NCBI GenBank assembly: GCA_008921705.1
Contig: VFFE01007650.1
Coordinates: 742,748-806,747, forward strand
Direction of reading: 5' to 3'
From: Burhinus oedicnemus
Taxonomy: Eukaryota > Chordata > Aves > Charadriiformes > Burhinidae
Length of the DNA: 64,000 nucleotides
The position numbers and the translations under genes were made by a program. The number at the start of each line of letters is the position of its first letter. Position 1 is the stretch's first letter. Shown one piece after another: positions 21,655 to 33,013 of the stretch. Below the pieces are notes generated by a model. The model was not told where the DNA came from, did not search any database, and saw only the letters and a program-made list of their open reading frames with translations.

Positions 21655-24600
21655 AAACAACCAAGTATGTTGGCAGAAAATTAGAGAAATTTTCATAAAA
21701 ATACAAGTAAGATGCCTGATCATCTTTAAAGTATTTCTTAAAGGTGATATCTTCATGCATGTTTAATCTCACCAAACTTGACGTATTTAACAGTTAAACA
21801 TTCAGAAGCAGTTAGTGGTCTAGGATCCTACTGTGACCATATCATCTTGAGTGCTGACCATGTCATATTTCTGCTCTATTTAGGAGCCATGTTGAGTTAG
21901 CATATAAATCAGAGATCTCTACTGAAAATTGCAGAGGTTGAGACAACTAAGGGATAAAATTCTGGAGCAAAGGTTGTCTACAATTAAGGGCACTACATAT
22001 GAACCAACATGTACTTTCTTGTCATAGATATTTGATTCCCTTCAACTCTCCCTTTGATCCTTGCAATCTTGTATTTAATTTTTTGCAGTGGCGTGCTGGT
22101 AAAATAAGGAAAGTTTTACGATGGTTCATCTGTTTCCACAAGTGTTTGAGTGGCTAAGCATTTTCAGTTTGATTAGGACTTTCTTCCTTGTTTCTGCCAT
22201 ACCGACTTGGCTGTTGTTTTCTCTTTTTTTTTTTTTACAGGAAGAGCATGGGAATTATAGTTATTCACATGTTAGCTGACAGCTAGTTCCTTCATAGTTG
22301 GATGTTTTCCCCTTCCTCCCATCCCACACCCAGTGCTAATTTCACCAAATCTATATTACCAGAAATATTTACTTTTACAGAAGAGTATGTATTTCATTGT
22401 ATATATCTGTATTTATACAGTATAGTAATGCACAGGAATACAATATTTATTCTCAATAAAGTAGCTGTCAAAAGCACAGGAAATATTGTTATAAATGTTT
22501 ATAAATGGTAACACAGAAGACGTTGGGGAAGTATCTCAAGGTCAATGGAGATTAATTCAATTTTCTAGGCTTCTTTGCATCATCTGCTAGTGTCCACTGC
22601 TGGAGAGCAGTTATGAAACTAGATGGCCCACAGGACAAACCAGCATCGATACTCTTACATTCTTTCCTCTACATGTATAATATTTTTCTGAACTAAGCTG
22701 TGCAATGCAGAAGACAGACAGACACACATACACCCTCTTCATCATTTCATGCTACCGGTGTGGGAGAAGCATTTCTCTGTCTATAAACATTTTATTCCAT
22801 CCATATTCCTAACATAGATGTCAGCCTACTCTGAAATGATGGTCATTTCTTCAGCACGTCTCTTGTTTTTCTGTCACTGATTATATCTTTGAATTTCTGG
22901 TGTTAAAGACTATTGTCCTTTCTTCATCTGTCTGTGTGTTCCCCTTCAGGTTTTAATATTTCCTTCTAATTCCCTCTCTGTCAATGGGTCTCAGACTTAA
23001 TTTTTTATCCCAATATATGATCATTTCATTTGCAGTTCCTAGTGAATAATCTGTGATAAATCAGTCTCTTTGGTGGTAATTAACTTAATACTTGCTGTGT
23101 TTAGCTAACACTTGCCCCGTACAGTGGGATGCTCCTGGGATTATTGGATGAAGCTCTCATGGTCTGCAGTGCCAGGCCCTCTCTGCTTATGAGCCAATTA
23201 TTGCCCTGCCACGAACAGCAACAAATGAAGTTTTTAACTTGTCTGCAGCCCCTTAAATAGCCTACTTTAAAATAATAAATGTAGGTTGCCAATATAGTTG
23301 TATTCAATCATTAGAGGGGGAAAAAAACCTAAACCACTGCTCCATTTTATGACTCTAAACATCTAAACACATTAACTGTGTCCATGAGTGTGCAGAAACT
23401 GCAGCAAGACTTCTCAGTCACAATTCAGCTCACAGTTCGGTTCAGACCCTGGAAAAAGAAAACGAAACCATGGAAAGAAAAAAAATCCAGAAACCACAAC
23501 CACAGCTAGGACCCCAGCTAGCGTCCATGGTCAGACCATCATGCCTGAATGCATGAGTTCCAGCATACCAAAGCATAACTGTCCTGGCTGTTTTTGAAAA
23601 GCCCCTTTTAGAGTACAGGTGATCAGGCCAGTTAGGAATTAGCCAGTGGCCATCCTGGGAGAGGATTGGAAATTCACAGGGATTAATTAGAATAGAATTT
23701 CTCTTTGAGGCAGATGTCGCACCTCTGCAAAGCAGCCACACTTGATCTTCGAAAGCACTTGACCCCTGGACAAAACCCAAATTCTTAATTGACTGAGACA
23801 TGAATTGAAAACCACTGAAACACAGCATATCCTGTAGGAAAGGAAGTGTGAAGTTTTCTTCAGTCTGGGGCTAGTGTTAAAACTGCCAAGTGTTTGTGTG
23901 CTACATCTGGTTTATAACCCAGAGAAGCCCAGATGCTGGGCTGTAAAGCAAGCACAACAGAGGCTAATGAAGGCAATGACCTGGACATGGTTTATTCCAT
24001 GTACCAGGAGCTACGTCAGCCACCAACTTGGACTGTTTGAGTAGCCATCTGTACCTTTCTAAATCCGTGGTTATTAACAAGAACATTATACTTACTGCTG
24101 AACTAAGTAGGACTCAGAATGGTCTCATGGTCTTTTAAGTCTTCCAGCCTGTCCACACAGAGCTCCCGTTAATGTCTGTGGAAGTTGTGTTCTCCCAAGC
24201 TCTGTGAGATGATGTCCTGGGTGCTGTCTGTTATCAGTAGGTATTAATGAGCCTTTTCTTCCAGTGCAGTTTAGAAAGTGTTTTTTTTCAGGAACAGCAA
24301 AGTGGGCTATTTTGCGTGATATCTGGGAAAAAAGATTGAAAGAAAAGACAATTAGCACCCTAAGGAAAAAGCAAAACAAATGTACATGTCAAAATTGCAG
24401 AGCACCTGTCCTTTTTTAGATTTTGGTGAATGACAGAGTCAGCAGGGACTTTTCTCTACAAACCAGCATGGGGCAGCATTATCCAAGCAAACTCAGAGAC
24501 CACGTCTGCTGGCAGATACATCAGATACCAGTGTCTGTAAGGTTTAGACATAAACACCTGAACAGACTTGGAACCTCTTGTTTGGAAAAATATAGCTACA

Positions 24601-24713
24601 CAAAAAAGAAAAAAATCATCTTCAGCAACTGTATTAAAGGTGTCGCTTTGTGTCACATATTTTAGGAAGCTCACAGTGTGTCACAACAACTTGTCACAGG
24701 TGTCCCAAACTGT
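21655..24713. other. AT-rich stretch without recognised gene
   Basis: It contains a T13 run leading into TTACAG at 22224-22240, an AATAAA at 22456-22461, and a 128-codon minus frame at 23442-23828. That frame has no recognisable domain and is within chance expectation for a window this size. No mobile-element end is recognised. Confidence 0.45.
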
Positions 24714-24760
24714 AATGATGATTATGATGATGATGATGACAATGATAATGATGATGATAA
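24714..24760 (+). repeat. (ATG)n imperfect microsatellite
   Basis: About 15 ATG/ATGA-type units with ATT, ACA and ATA interruptions. It encodes only runs of Met or Asp in a chance frame. Confidence 0.95.
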
Positions 24761-25020
24761 ATAACATTGTGTCCAGTAGCTGAGGATCAGGAAACAGTAT
24801 AGCTGGTCCTGTTCAAACTCATACTAGAATGGTAATATAGAGAGGTGCAGACAGAGGGAGGCACCAGAAAAGACAAAAGACATGATATTCTTGAACAAGA
24901 TCAGCTGTGGACTCAGTAGCTTAAAAAGCTAGATTTTACCAGGTTAGTTTGTATGCATCTTTACAAAAGAGAGCTTTGTGGAAAAATGACAGGATTTTTA
25001 AAGGTAGCAAAAGAAGTGTA
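24761..25020. other. AT-rich stretch, nothing recognised
   Basis: Short interval between the microsatellite and the first inverted repeat. Confidence 0.5.
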
Positions 25021-25046
25021 AAGTACAGCTTTCAAAAGCTGTACTT
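25021..25046. repeat. Perfect 12-bp inverted repeat, 2-base spacer
   Basis: Arms AAGTACAGCTTT and AAAGCTGTACTT are exact reverse complements around CA. Allowing a 2-base bulge (TA), AGTG at 25015-25018 also pairs with CACT at 25047-25050, making a 16-pair hairpin. It is too short for a microRNA precursor. Confidence 0.95.
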
Positions 25047-25163
25047 CACTAGCATGCTCACCTCCTGTTGCTTCTAACTGATGTTAGGGATCTGGCTAAA
25101 TATAACTAAATTCTGCCCCTGAATTCAGAAAAATCTATTTGATTATTAAGATATGGTAATTAA

Positions 25164-25184
25164 GGTCTGGGTTTAACCCAGACC
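25164..25184. repeat. Perfect 10-bp inverted repeat, 1-base centre
   Basis: Arms GGTCTGGGTT and AACCCAGACC are exact reverse complements around a single T. It lies 118 bases right of the previous inverted repeat and is unrelated in sequence. Confidence 0.95.
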
Positions 25185-25281
25185 CATTGCTTCTTTATTC
25201 ATAAGGCTATCTTTCACAAAAACACATTTTCTTGAAAAGCAGACATGTAAATCCTGCTTTAGAGTTCTATGGGCATTCAGG

Positions 25282-25303
25282 CACTTATTTTACACTTATT
25301 TTA
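25282..25303 (+). repeat. Short tandem repeat (11-bp unit, two copies)
   Basis: CACTTATTTTA occurs twice head to tail, followed by CACG. Confidence 0.9.
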
Positions 25304-25449
25304 CACGCTTGCCTGGATACTTGCATGACAATCGGGGTCACAGCAACAACACTGGAAAATGCTTTCACTAAGCTCATTTGTGCATTTTAATGTGGTAGCT
25401 AGACAAGGACTCATCTGTAGCACAGAGATGATCAAACATGGACTGTTGA

Positions 25450-26313
25450 AGGAAGGAGTGTGGAACCCAAAAAGAAATCTTTCAGCACCTCCTTGAAGAT
25501 GCTAAAATCCACTGCCACAGAGTTGTACTTGGATGTTACTACTTTGCAGCCATTGCTGATCACCACAATAGAGGGGAAGAGGAAGCCTCCTCTGTTGGTG
25601 ATGAGAAGGAGCTCCTGAACCCTCCTGGAAGCCTGCTGGAGGACAATGCTAGAGCAGAGGTGATCCCCTGCAGGAATTGTACAGCCTTGTGTGTGAATAA
25701 TGGTGAAGTACTTGAAAATAGGGCAGCTTTGTTGCTTTATTTAAGTTCTGTCTCTAAAGAGATATTTGGCCTACAAAAATAACCATTTGGACCTTAGAAG
25801 CTCAAGATAAAATACAGTGGATCAGGAAAAAAATTCCATTGCTGCAGAATTTACTGGAGCTGATCAGTTCTTAATATTTCATCAATTGCACTGAAGTTCA
25901 TCAGGTCATTTGCAGAGGGATGCACTGATTCAACAAAGCTGGTGTCAACAAATTCTGGGTGTCAAGGGCACTTGACCGCCTGGTTTTGTCAACAACTTGA
26001 AGCTGTGACAGTTTACTACACTGTCTTAGATCTCATCTATACCTTTTATCACCCCAGAATCTACTGAGGTTGCATTTACATTTGTACCATGCCAGGAACA
26101 ATGGGGACTTTGTCTTGGCAGGATCTCTACGGGTTTGTTGTCAAGCGTCATTGTAATGATGAAATAAATAATGGGGCCTGAACCTGTTACTGCTCAGAAG
26201 CTGAAGACACACACTTGTATTCTGTTTTTACCTCCTGTCCTCTCCTCTCCACCTGTGACAGATTTTCTACTCTTGCACATTACTTTTCTTCCTCCTGGAG
26301 TAAATTGTTCTGA
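25450..26313 (+). pseudogene. Possible coding relic, single frame with five internal stops
   Basis: One plus-strand frame runs for 288 codons with stops only at 25780 (TAA), 25795 (TAG), 25861, 26065 and 26179 (all TGA) before TGA at 26311. The first 110 codons are fully open. In that part purines, mostly G, fill about two thirds of first codon positions and G is scarce in second positions, a pattern typical of true coding DNA. The peptide contains DAKIHCHRVVL...YFAA (from about 25498), faintly like the HR-x-VL...YF part of a BTB domain, and an IPCRNCTALC segment near 25660. I do not recognise the protein. The opposite strand is also open over 25432-25740 but collects many more stops further on, which favours the plus strand. 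No methionine start is clear. Mutated retrocopy, remnant of an unknown element and chance all remain possible. Confidence 0.3.
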
Positions 26314-26410
26314 AGCACGGACAACACATATGCTTTGATGGTACAGACTAATTTTTGACCTTAAAAGCTTAAGTGCAATATCCCTGAAGTACAGATTTAT
26401 GATGTGTTCG

Positions 26411-26820
26411 TAGAATCATAGAACAGTTTGGGTTGGAAAGGACCTTTAAAGGTCATCTAGTCCAACCTCCCTGCAATGTGCAGGGACATCTTCAACTAGA
26501 TCGGGTGGCTCAGAGCCCCACCCAACCTGGCCTTGAATGGTTCCAGGGATGGGGCATCTACCACCTCTCTGGACAACATATTCCAGTATTTCACCACCCT
26601 CTTTGTAAAAAATGTCCTCCTTCTATCTAGTCTAAATTGTCCTTCTTTTAGTTTAAAGTCATTATCCCTTGTCCTGTCTCAGGCCTTGCTCAAAAGTTTG
26701 TCCCCATCTTTCCTGTAGGTCCCCTTTAAGTACTGAAAGGCCTCAGGAAGGTCTCCCCAGAGCCTTCTCTTCTCCAGGCTGAATAACCCCAACTCTCTCA
26801 GCCTGTCCTCAAAGGGGAGG
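26411..26820 (-). mobile_element. CR1 LINE 3' copy
   Basis: The plus-strand view opens with the reverse complement of the CR1 tail (TAGAATCATAGAACAGTTTG, then GGTTGGAAAGGACC and TCATCTAGTCCAACCTCCCT). It then follows the 3' end of ORF2, including 'TCTTCTCCAGGCTGAATAAC' and 'CAACTCTCTCAGCCTGTCCTC'. It is about 410 bp, 5'-truncated as is normal for CR1, with stops in the reading frame. It is better preserved than the copies at 17.4, 20.3 and 39.3 kb. Confidence 0.95.
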
Positions 26821-29800
26821 TTTTTAATTATTAACCATTGTAATGTTTTCCTTTCTTACTGAGATTTCCTTTGAATATGCTTTTTAGGGGTTTTTTGTTA
26901 CTCGATGAAATGTGCCACTTGTGGGGACATGCTTTTAAAAATAGAATTAGATATTTTCAGGGATGTTTAGCTTGGGCAAAAAAAGGTTTCCTCATTAAAA
27001 TAAATAAATGTTGAAATATTTGTTACAGATTATACTAAATATTTTTCAAATCCCCCTCCTGCCAAATGTATGTTGCTGAATTCTTCTGGTGGCTCTGTGT
27101 GGAACTACAAAATGTCGCAGGTGCAAAACTGTCTGATACAACAGTAGTAGCACCTATTAGTGTCTATAGGGTCTTCCCCAGCATTTTTACAGCCTGTTTT
27201 ACTAGACCAGAAATCTTCAAGATGATAACAATTTTAAAAGCAAAATGAGATAGGTATTCTGAGTAAAACCATAAGTGTGAAAGAATCTTCATTCTTTTGT
27301 TACATGTACTAAAAGAACATTAAAAATGATGATACAATCCTGTGTTATTTACTTAGTTTAATATTAATAATAAATATTGGTTTAAAATTAGGAGAAAACA
27401 TAAACAGATTTCTCTCTCACAAAAGGAAGCAAGCTAAATGGTGTTAAATATTCCTTCTATCATTTCTCTTTTTGTTCCCTTTTATGACTGTATTCCACCA
27501 CTGCTGATGACTTCAGTTAATGTGCTATGTGTTTTCTTCTTTACTCCTAACGACTCCAGAGAAAATGACGTTTCTTTTGTAGAAACTCAATGTTAAATGG
27601 AGACTGTCAGATATATCATCACAATTAATTTATCACACAAGAAGAAGATTGTGTTTTTCCAGATGATCTGATAGCAGATTTAGGACACTGTTAATTTGTG
27701 GACTGCTGACAAATTGACAAGTTGGCAAAATAATAACATTGTTAAAAAAGAAAAAAAGAGAGGCTAAGCCAGTTTTTCTTCAAATAAACTGTGGATAATA
27801 TTGCTGGGTCTGTTTTATATTCTTAAAAATTAAATAGGAAAGAAAAGTCAGGAAAAAGAGAATTAATAAAATTAATACCAAAACATGCTTAACATGCATT
27901 TCCTGTATAAAAATAAATAATAAGATGAGTCTATGATTCAGCCTGTACTTTTAAGACATTTACAAATAGAACTGGAAACCAAATACTTTATTATAATAGC
28001 CAGATTTCTGTGATATAATATCCTTGAGATGGGGTTATGTGACTCTGGGAGCAAGTACACTGTGGGGAAACACAATTCAATTTAAATATTTTGAGAAGAA
28101 ACTAAGAAATGAGATTTGAGAATAGGAAAAAAAGACTTCAGCGTTAGCAGTACATTTTCTGTAATGTGATACAGAACACAGAAAACCAGACACTTTCTGT
28201 CTTGTTCTATCCCAAAATCAAATGGTAACATTAACATTTACTTCTAAGTAACAAAGCTGTTAAAAGGCACTTGTAGCTCTTGAGATAAGCTCTGAACATA
28301 TACAACACAATAATTTTTTTAAAGAAAATAGTCCACTTCATGAAACTGTATTTTTTTATCTGGAACCAATGTTGTGGTGCCATGAAAACAAGAAATAATT
28401 AAATATCCATCTTAAAGGTCTTTTAAAATGCTTCAAACAGAATTCTTCACAAAAATCAAAGGGATGTAAACTTTTAAAAAAGAAATTCCTATCTTAAAAG
28501 CAAAGACATATCAGAGGAACACAGGTCAGAGCAACAAAGAGATACACCGAAACCCCTTCTGTCCTGAGACCCCTGAGGAACCAGCCCCTGGCAAATTTGC
28601 AGTTGTGGTTTGAACACAACAGAGGTTATGGAATGCAAAGAAGTACAGTACTACTAGCTTCCAGCAAAAAGTCCAAACTAATTGGGCCAGACAGTGAAAA
28701 AAAAGGAAAAAAAAAAAAAGAGAGACCACATTGTCAGGGAGGAAAATTTGTAGCTCAGTGTCTCAGATTGGATCGCTTGTGCCATGTCTGTGGTACACAT
28801 TTTCAGCTCAGCCTGAATTACTTTTGCAGAATTGCCCTGGACAATCCATTTGTTTAAAAGTACGAAGTCTTAAGTGTTCTTTAGAAGAATGAACAGACAG
28901 TGCAGTTTGAAGGAATGTTATTTAAAAATGCTTTTGGCTGGGCCTGGTGCCTCAGTCTTTAATCACAGTGAGATGTATCTGTGTGTTGCACTGAAATTAT
29001 GCTCAAAACCATCTGGTGAAGAGGCAGTTGGCTGACTTAGGGAGAAAACTTGGGTAGAACTGGACTTGTGATCACAATTTCTCCTTTGGTCTTGCTCTTG
29101 GAGAAGAATGATTTGCTACAGCTCTTTACAAAACCCTGGGGCTGACCCTGGGCTTTGCCAACCTCCTGCTGCCTTCCACCTTCTTTTTGCCCTGTGGCCC
29201 TGTCAGGAGCTAAGTGTTTTGCCATCATTTCCATTAGGTTAAAGAGGTCCACATCTCACAAGAACCATCTCTAGTCAGCACTGGGTGCTGGAAGGGCCCA
29301 ACAGTCTGGCCACATTGATCACATCTACCCATTGACTAAATAGGGCAGGAACCAGGCCTGAGCACAGTCCTATGCTTGTTTATACTGTTTCATTGATTGA
29401 CTGCTCTTTGAAAAATGGCAAAATTATTTGAAATTTTTCAAGTAGAGTGTATCAGAGGTGATAATTCATAAATAGTAAATTACATAAAATAAACCAGTAA
29501 ATAAAAATTAAAGTGACACAAGTATATGCCATACATATAGCTCAAAAATTGATACAATTCATTTTATAAAGCTCTTTTTTAAATTGCTTTTCCACATTTC
29601 AAAATCACAAAATGACAGCAGGGAGTGCTATGGACAAAACTGATGACACCACTAGTTCAAAGCAAATCTTATCAAAAGTATTACAAATAAACTTTTGGCA
29701 AAATAATCTGGACAAATGTTACACAGAAAAAAATAAAACTAAGTATCCCAAATCAGTTCTTATGACTTTTATCAAACTAATCAGCACTAGCAAATCTATA

Positions 29801-30264
29801 AATGCTAAACTTAAACTTGACTTCTGAACAACTCTTCTTTTTGACATACAAACTCTGTCTTCTTCTGAGCAAAAGTGTAACTTAAATTTTGAATAGCTTA
29901 GCTAGTAATTGACATTGCAGGAGGCAGGAAAGTGTGAGGGACACTGCAGAAGAGCCTGGGAAGAGACATATGAGAGTTTAAGATCTGCAACATCAGGGTT
30001 TTGATGATATGGAAAGTCTGTTTCAAACCATTCTGAAATAGTGCTTTTCACCTTTGAAACATATGAAATACAGTGTGAAAGCCTCTTAGGACACCTAGGT
30101 GGCCAAAACCATTAAAAAATCCCCAAATCATGAACACAGAACTTTTCTAAAATAGGGAAAAATCATAATGAGAAAGGACAGAAATTAGAGGGAAATGAAA
30201 AAAAAATAAATCTCCCTCTCTGGTCTTACACTCCCCACTGAGTTCTTGCAGGTTTGTTCTCAAT
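26821..30264. other. AT-rich stretch without recognised gene or repeat
   Basis: Open frames are all 90 codons or shorter. An A12 run lies near 28710. A short Alu/7SL-like look-alike at 28936 was considered and rejected. Confidence 0.5.
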
Positions 30265-30335
30265 CCAGCAACTTTTAGCAGCTTCCTGAATTGCCATGAA
30301 CTCTTCCTAGTCTCCATGGGTCTCTAGGACAGGTA
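30265..30335 (+). repeat. Copy A of an unnamed interspersed repeat
   Basis: CCAGCAACTTTTAGCAGCTT followed by CCTGAATTGC aligns with 31892-31922 (TCAGCAACCTTTGGTGGTTT, CCTGAGTTGC). Nearly all differences in the first 30 bases are transitions. A weaker match continues through CATGGGTCTC...AGGAC. The family is not recognised and may be an old LTR. Confidence 0.45.
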
Positions 30336-31889
30336 TCTCCTTGCAACACTTCTGAAGCCTGGCTGTGTATCCTCTCCCTTCTCAGGCTCTGCTTGTGTTG
30401 ATGGTTTCCTCTTGCTCAGTCTCTTCCCCCTGCCAGCTCAGGCGGCCTGCTGGGTGAGCATTTCAGCATCTCATAATGTAATGCTGATTGTTTTCTGTCC
30501 TGTCCACTGGGTGGGACAAATCGTTACCTTTCTCTCCATTGTCTTACATGATTAAAGATTGTTTTTCTTCATTACATTAAGCAATCTTAGTTGATCTAGC
30601 CTCTTATTCTACATTGTGTTTTCTAGGTTGTTGATCATTCATCATTGATCATTTCTAAATGTTCCCTGGACTTTCCATAGTCTGTCCAAATTCTTCTTAA
30701 AGCAAAATGCCTTAAGCGTAACAAAAGATCAAGAGCTAAAATATATAAGGCAACAACCAAGTTCAATGTTGAAATGCCACTTCTCAGTTCCTTCTGGAAG
30801 ACGTGATTCTCTGAACTTTCCTGTAGGTGTAAATTCCATGTCAAGTACATCTCTCAAGATGCATTGCCGTCTTTTTTCTTGGTGTAATGACACTGCTGCA
30901 TCTTAGAAGCTTCAGAAAAGAAAATGGATATGGGACATCTGAACTATAACTTCCAAGACATATGGAACTGAAATATTTTTATTTTGATTGTACCCTTTTC
31001 TTAGACTAAACTAATGTTTTTACAGCTTTGTCGCAGACTTTTTTTCTTAACTTAAAGATTTCATTGTAACATTTTATTAATTATTAATATACATTGTCTT
31101 TCACAAGAATTTCACACTTCCCATACTTGAACACATTGGAAAATACATTTCTGTGGTTATCCTAGTACTGTGCCCTAAAAATCTCTATCCCAAATAAAAA
31201 TCCCTGCCTTTGAGAGACAGGAAATTTTAGTTTAAGTTTAAACCAGTGCTAATATAGCCCCATACCTTCCAAATGATGCTGGACACATTTATATGGAGTG
31301 TGAGCAGAAGGAGTTTGCATCTGCTTCCAAAATCTGGGTGGATAAACTGTGTGGAGTACCAAAATACACCCAAACACCAAAATATTTACAAGCAATATTT
31401 TTTTTGTAACCTGTCTTTATGGAACCAATTGTTAGGACTGCTAGATGCCCACATGGCTCTGGCTGTTGCAACATTCAAAAGATTTGACTTGGGTCTTGGG
31501 TGTATGTACCATAGTATGAAAGCTAGCATACAGCCACAGCTTTGCCAAACTTATGCTTTAAAAATGGTGAGTCATGACCTCAAGACATGAAAGAGCCTTA
31601 TGTGATGGGATTCCCCAGTCAAGCCAGTGCCTTGAGTTGGAATCACTGCACCACTAAAACTGAGCAGTTCTCTAAAACTAAGCATGCCAGAAGACACTGA
31701 AGGCTTCCAATCTCTAGAGGTATATTTCAATAAAATCCAAAAACAGTAAGCTGGAACATGGCAATTCTTTCCAGAGAGAAAACTCAGGATTGCTGGGTGA
31801 GATCGGTTAAAAATATGTCCTGAAAACAAATCTTCCTCTTCCCACTTGCATCCAGGCAGGACAGGACCTTTCCTTTCAGTTTTCCTTTC
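30336..31889. other. Stretch between the two similar segments, nothing recognised
   Basis: The left part (to about 30540) is pyrimidine-rich on the plus strand; the rest is AT-rich. Two overlapping frames of 105 and 85 codons have no recognisable motif. Confidence 0.4.
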
Positions 31890-31952
31890 AGTTCAGCAAC
31901 CTTTGGTGGTTTCCTGAGTTGCAGAAACTATACACAGGTCTCCTCTGAGGAC
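31890..31952 (+). repeat. Copy B of an unnamed interspersed repeat
   Basis: Partner of 30265-30335 in the same orientation, about 1.63 kb away. Preceded by a short internal duplication CCTTTCAGTTTT / CCTTTCAGTTCA at about 31872-31894. Confidence 0.45.
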
Positions 31953-32775
31953 TCCAGGAAAGCCTTCTCTAGGAATCCTGTGGTGCCTCTTGACTCCTTG
32001 GTTGCTCTATTCATGACTCTCCATTGGCCTCCTTTTGCAGTTAGAGACCTCTGGCTGCAGATGTTCATTTTTCTGTTGAAAGAGGAGGAATCTCTCCTCC
32101 CTCCTGAGAAGTTACACTGATCCAAAGGGCAGCAGCCAGAAAGTAGCACATGGTCATCCTTCTCCCAGTCTCTTTAACAGAATGTACAATATGTGGTGAC
32201 CTGAAAACAAAGCAATTAAACTGCCATACCCATCTGTCATCACTTGAAATGATGAGATTTAAGGTAAATTTTTTCTGAGCAGTGAAATCAATGATGTCTG
32301 ATTTCCTAAAGATTTATTCCCCTCTCTGCAGTTCCACACATTTCAGTAATCCTATTTTTCCTGTAACAGCCCCGAGGTAAGCCTTACGCCTAGTTTGGAG
32401 CTGTGTGCCTGCTGATCTGTCACGCCAGCAAGCACATGCTGTTTGGCCAACAGGAAGCTGCAAAAATAAAATGTATAAATGTGGAGTTTTGCTTCCCTTT
32501 CCTGCATATGTCAGAAACTTTCTTCTAAACCAAACTGATTTTCATGGCACTTATGGGATTATCTGTTGAGACTCAACTTACTTTTTTCATCTAGGTAAAA
32601 CGGACTAATGGGTTCCAAAATCACTAGAAAGGGAGGGGCAGACAGATGGTTGGACGGAAATACATACAGAGAGACAACTAGATGTCATATGTATATTAAA
32701 CTAATTTCTGGGTGACACTAAATTAAAATACTGAACTACTTACAGTGTTTTTTATTTATGTCTTCCTTAATAAGA
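31953..32775. other. Mixed-composition stretch, nothing recognised
   Basis: It includes a splice-like arrangement (acceptor AACAG at 32369, donor GTAAGC at 32377) only 7 bases apart and a TATAAA at about 32475. No frame supports a coding exon. Confidence 0.4.
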
Positions 32776-33013
32776 CAGGTGAGGTTTAGGCTAGACATTA
32801 GGAAAAAATTTTTCATTGAAAGAATTATCAAACATTGGAACAGGCTGCCCAGGGCGGTGGTTGAGTCACCATCCCTAGATGTGTTTAAAAGTTGTGTAGA
32901 TGTGATGCTTAGAGACATGGTTTAGGGGCAGAGCTGGTAGAGTAGGGTCAATGGTTGGACTGGATGATCTTAAAGGTCTTTTCCAACCTAAACGATTCTG
33001 TGATTCTGTGATT
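32776..33013 (+). mobile_element. CR1 LINE 3' end copy
   Basis: Clear CR1 tail: 'GAGGTTTAGGCTAGACATTA', 'CAGGCTGCCCAGGGCGGTGG', 'AGAGACATGGTTTAG' (last codons and stop of ORF2), 'ACTGGATGATCTTAAAGGTC' and the terminal octamers GATTCTGTGATTCTGTGATT. The 5' end is truncated at the left edge and the reading frame is interrupted. Same subfamily style as the copy at 57.8-58.5 kb. Confidence 0.95.

Noticed and set aside
23442..23828. 128-codon minus frame
   Set aside because: A frame of this length is expected about once by chance in a window of this size and composition; no domain seen.
25015..25050. MicroRNA precursor
   Set aside because: The stem is only 12-16 pairs with almost no loop, too short for Drosha/Dicer processing.
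28936..28968. Alu/7SL-like start (GGCTGGGCCTGGTGCCTCAG)
   Set aside because: Birds lack Alu, the match needs many mismatches and a gap, and nothing after it resembles 7SL RNA.
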